From contig JACQTM010000182.1 of the NCBI GenBank assembly GCA_016210825.1, positions 1 through 5,125 of the forward strand: a stretch of 5,125 bases of DNA. The letters are read 5' to 3'. Positions 4,880 to 5,125 of this stretch are shown here, in pieces. A program made the position numbers and the translations under genes. Position 1 is the first letter of the stretch; each line of letters starts with the position of its first letter. The notes beneath the pieces were generated by a model, which was given only the letters and a program-made list of their open reading frames with translations, was not told the origin of the DNA and did not search any database. Source of the DNA: Hyphomicrobiales bacterium. Its GTDB lineage: Bacteria; Pseudomonadota; Alphaproteobacteria; Rhizobiales; Xanthobacteraceae.

Positions 4880-5125
4880 CTATATTCGCGGCGACAAGCC
4901 GAGCACGGCAAATAGCGCGTAGAACGCGACCCTGATCCAGAACAGCCAGACAAACGCCAACAGCCAAAGCACGACGGGCGCCGCAGCCTTCGGTGTCACG
5001 ATCGCGACTACGTGGACAACTGGATTGGTAAAGCGGCAAAAAAAGCGCCAGATGTAGTTTTCTGAATTGTGGTCAATGACCAGGCCGAGGATCGCGCGGC
5101 CGAGCAAGGTGTACATCAACGCCGC
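4880..5125 (-). CDS. YggT-like small membrane protein, N-terminus beyond window
   Basis: An open frame enters from the right edge and stops at 4880-4882 (81 visible residues). A TTG (5119) and an ATG (5116) occur near the edge, but the frame stays open upstream and the sequence there (AALMYTLLGR) reads like the inside of a first helix, so the true start is probably outside the window. The motif NYIWRFFCRFTNPVV, followed by a VTP about 8 residues on, resembles the YggT-family pattern in which a TxP motif and a downstream P separate two helical hairpins. A second hydrophobic region, VVLWLLAFVWLFWIRVAFYALFAVLGL, follows. YggT proteins are small inner-membrane proteins of poorly defined role (osmotic tolerance, cell-division links). 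The family call is moderate. The next gene begins 13 bp after its stop. Confidence 0.65.
   Translation of the reverse strand, partial: AALMYTLLGRAILGLVIDHNSENYIWRFFCRFTNPVVHVVAIVTPKAAAPVVLWLLAFVWLFWIRVAFYALFAVLGLSPRI

Overview
The window looks like chromosomal DNA from an alphaproteobacterium, most likely Hyphomicrobiales (Bradyrhizobium or Xanthobacteraceae-like). The basis is the moderately high GC, alphaproteobacterial-style protein sequences, a Tat-exported branched-chain-amino-acid-type binding protein, and several short membrane proteins of kinds common in that order. This taxonomic call is inference. No tRNA, rRNA, CRISPR array, insertion sequence or phage gene was seen.

Left block (1-1743, minus strand). 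Three genes read leftwards: a carboxymuconolactone decarboxylase (CMD/AhpD-like) protein with a CxxC motif (1743-1087), a four-helix DoxX-like membrane protein (991-599), and a second CMD-like protein (562 to beyond base 1). The second CMD protein has lost both cysteines. The spacing (95 bp, then 36 bp) fits one operon. The two CMD proteins have complementary gaps in the canonical AhpD active site: one keeps Glu and both Cys but has Arg in place of His, and the other keeps His but has lost Glu and both Cys.

Centre (1744-3500). A 261-bp divergent intergenic region holds a perfect TCAATT-tt-AATTGA dyad. It leads to a plus-strand gene for a Tat-type periplasmic ligand-binding protein of the Peripla_BP_6 family (2005-3246). 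No permease or ATPase genes accompany it in the window. About 250 bp without a gene follow, containing two strong hairpins and ending in a textbook intrinsic terminator (3467-3498). This could be a long structured 3' UTR or an unannotated small RNA.

Right block (3501-5125, minus strand). Four small membrane-protein genes lie here. The two nearest the centre (3869-3501 and 4333-3926) are diverged paralogues that align without a gap over about 116 residues. Upstream of the second is a striking double palindrome (4383-4415) that overlaps a plausible promoter and looks like a repressor operator. Beyond it are a 107-aa three-helix membrane protein (4866-4543) and a YggT-like membrane protein cut by the window edge (4880 to beyond 5125), separated by 13 bp and so probably co-transcribed.

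In outline, the window holds a CMD-DoxX-CMD redox or detoxification-like cassette, a divergent solute-binding protein, and two small-membrane-protein units. A functional link between the cassette and the binding protein rests only on their divergent arrangement. No established pathway can be assigned from sequence alone.
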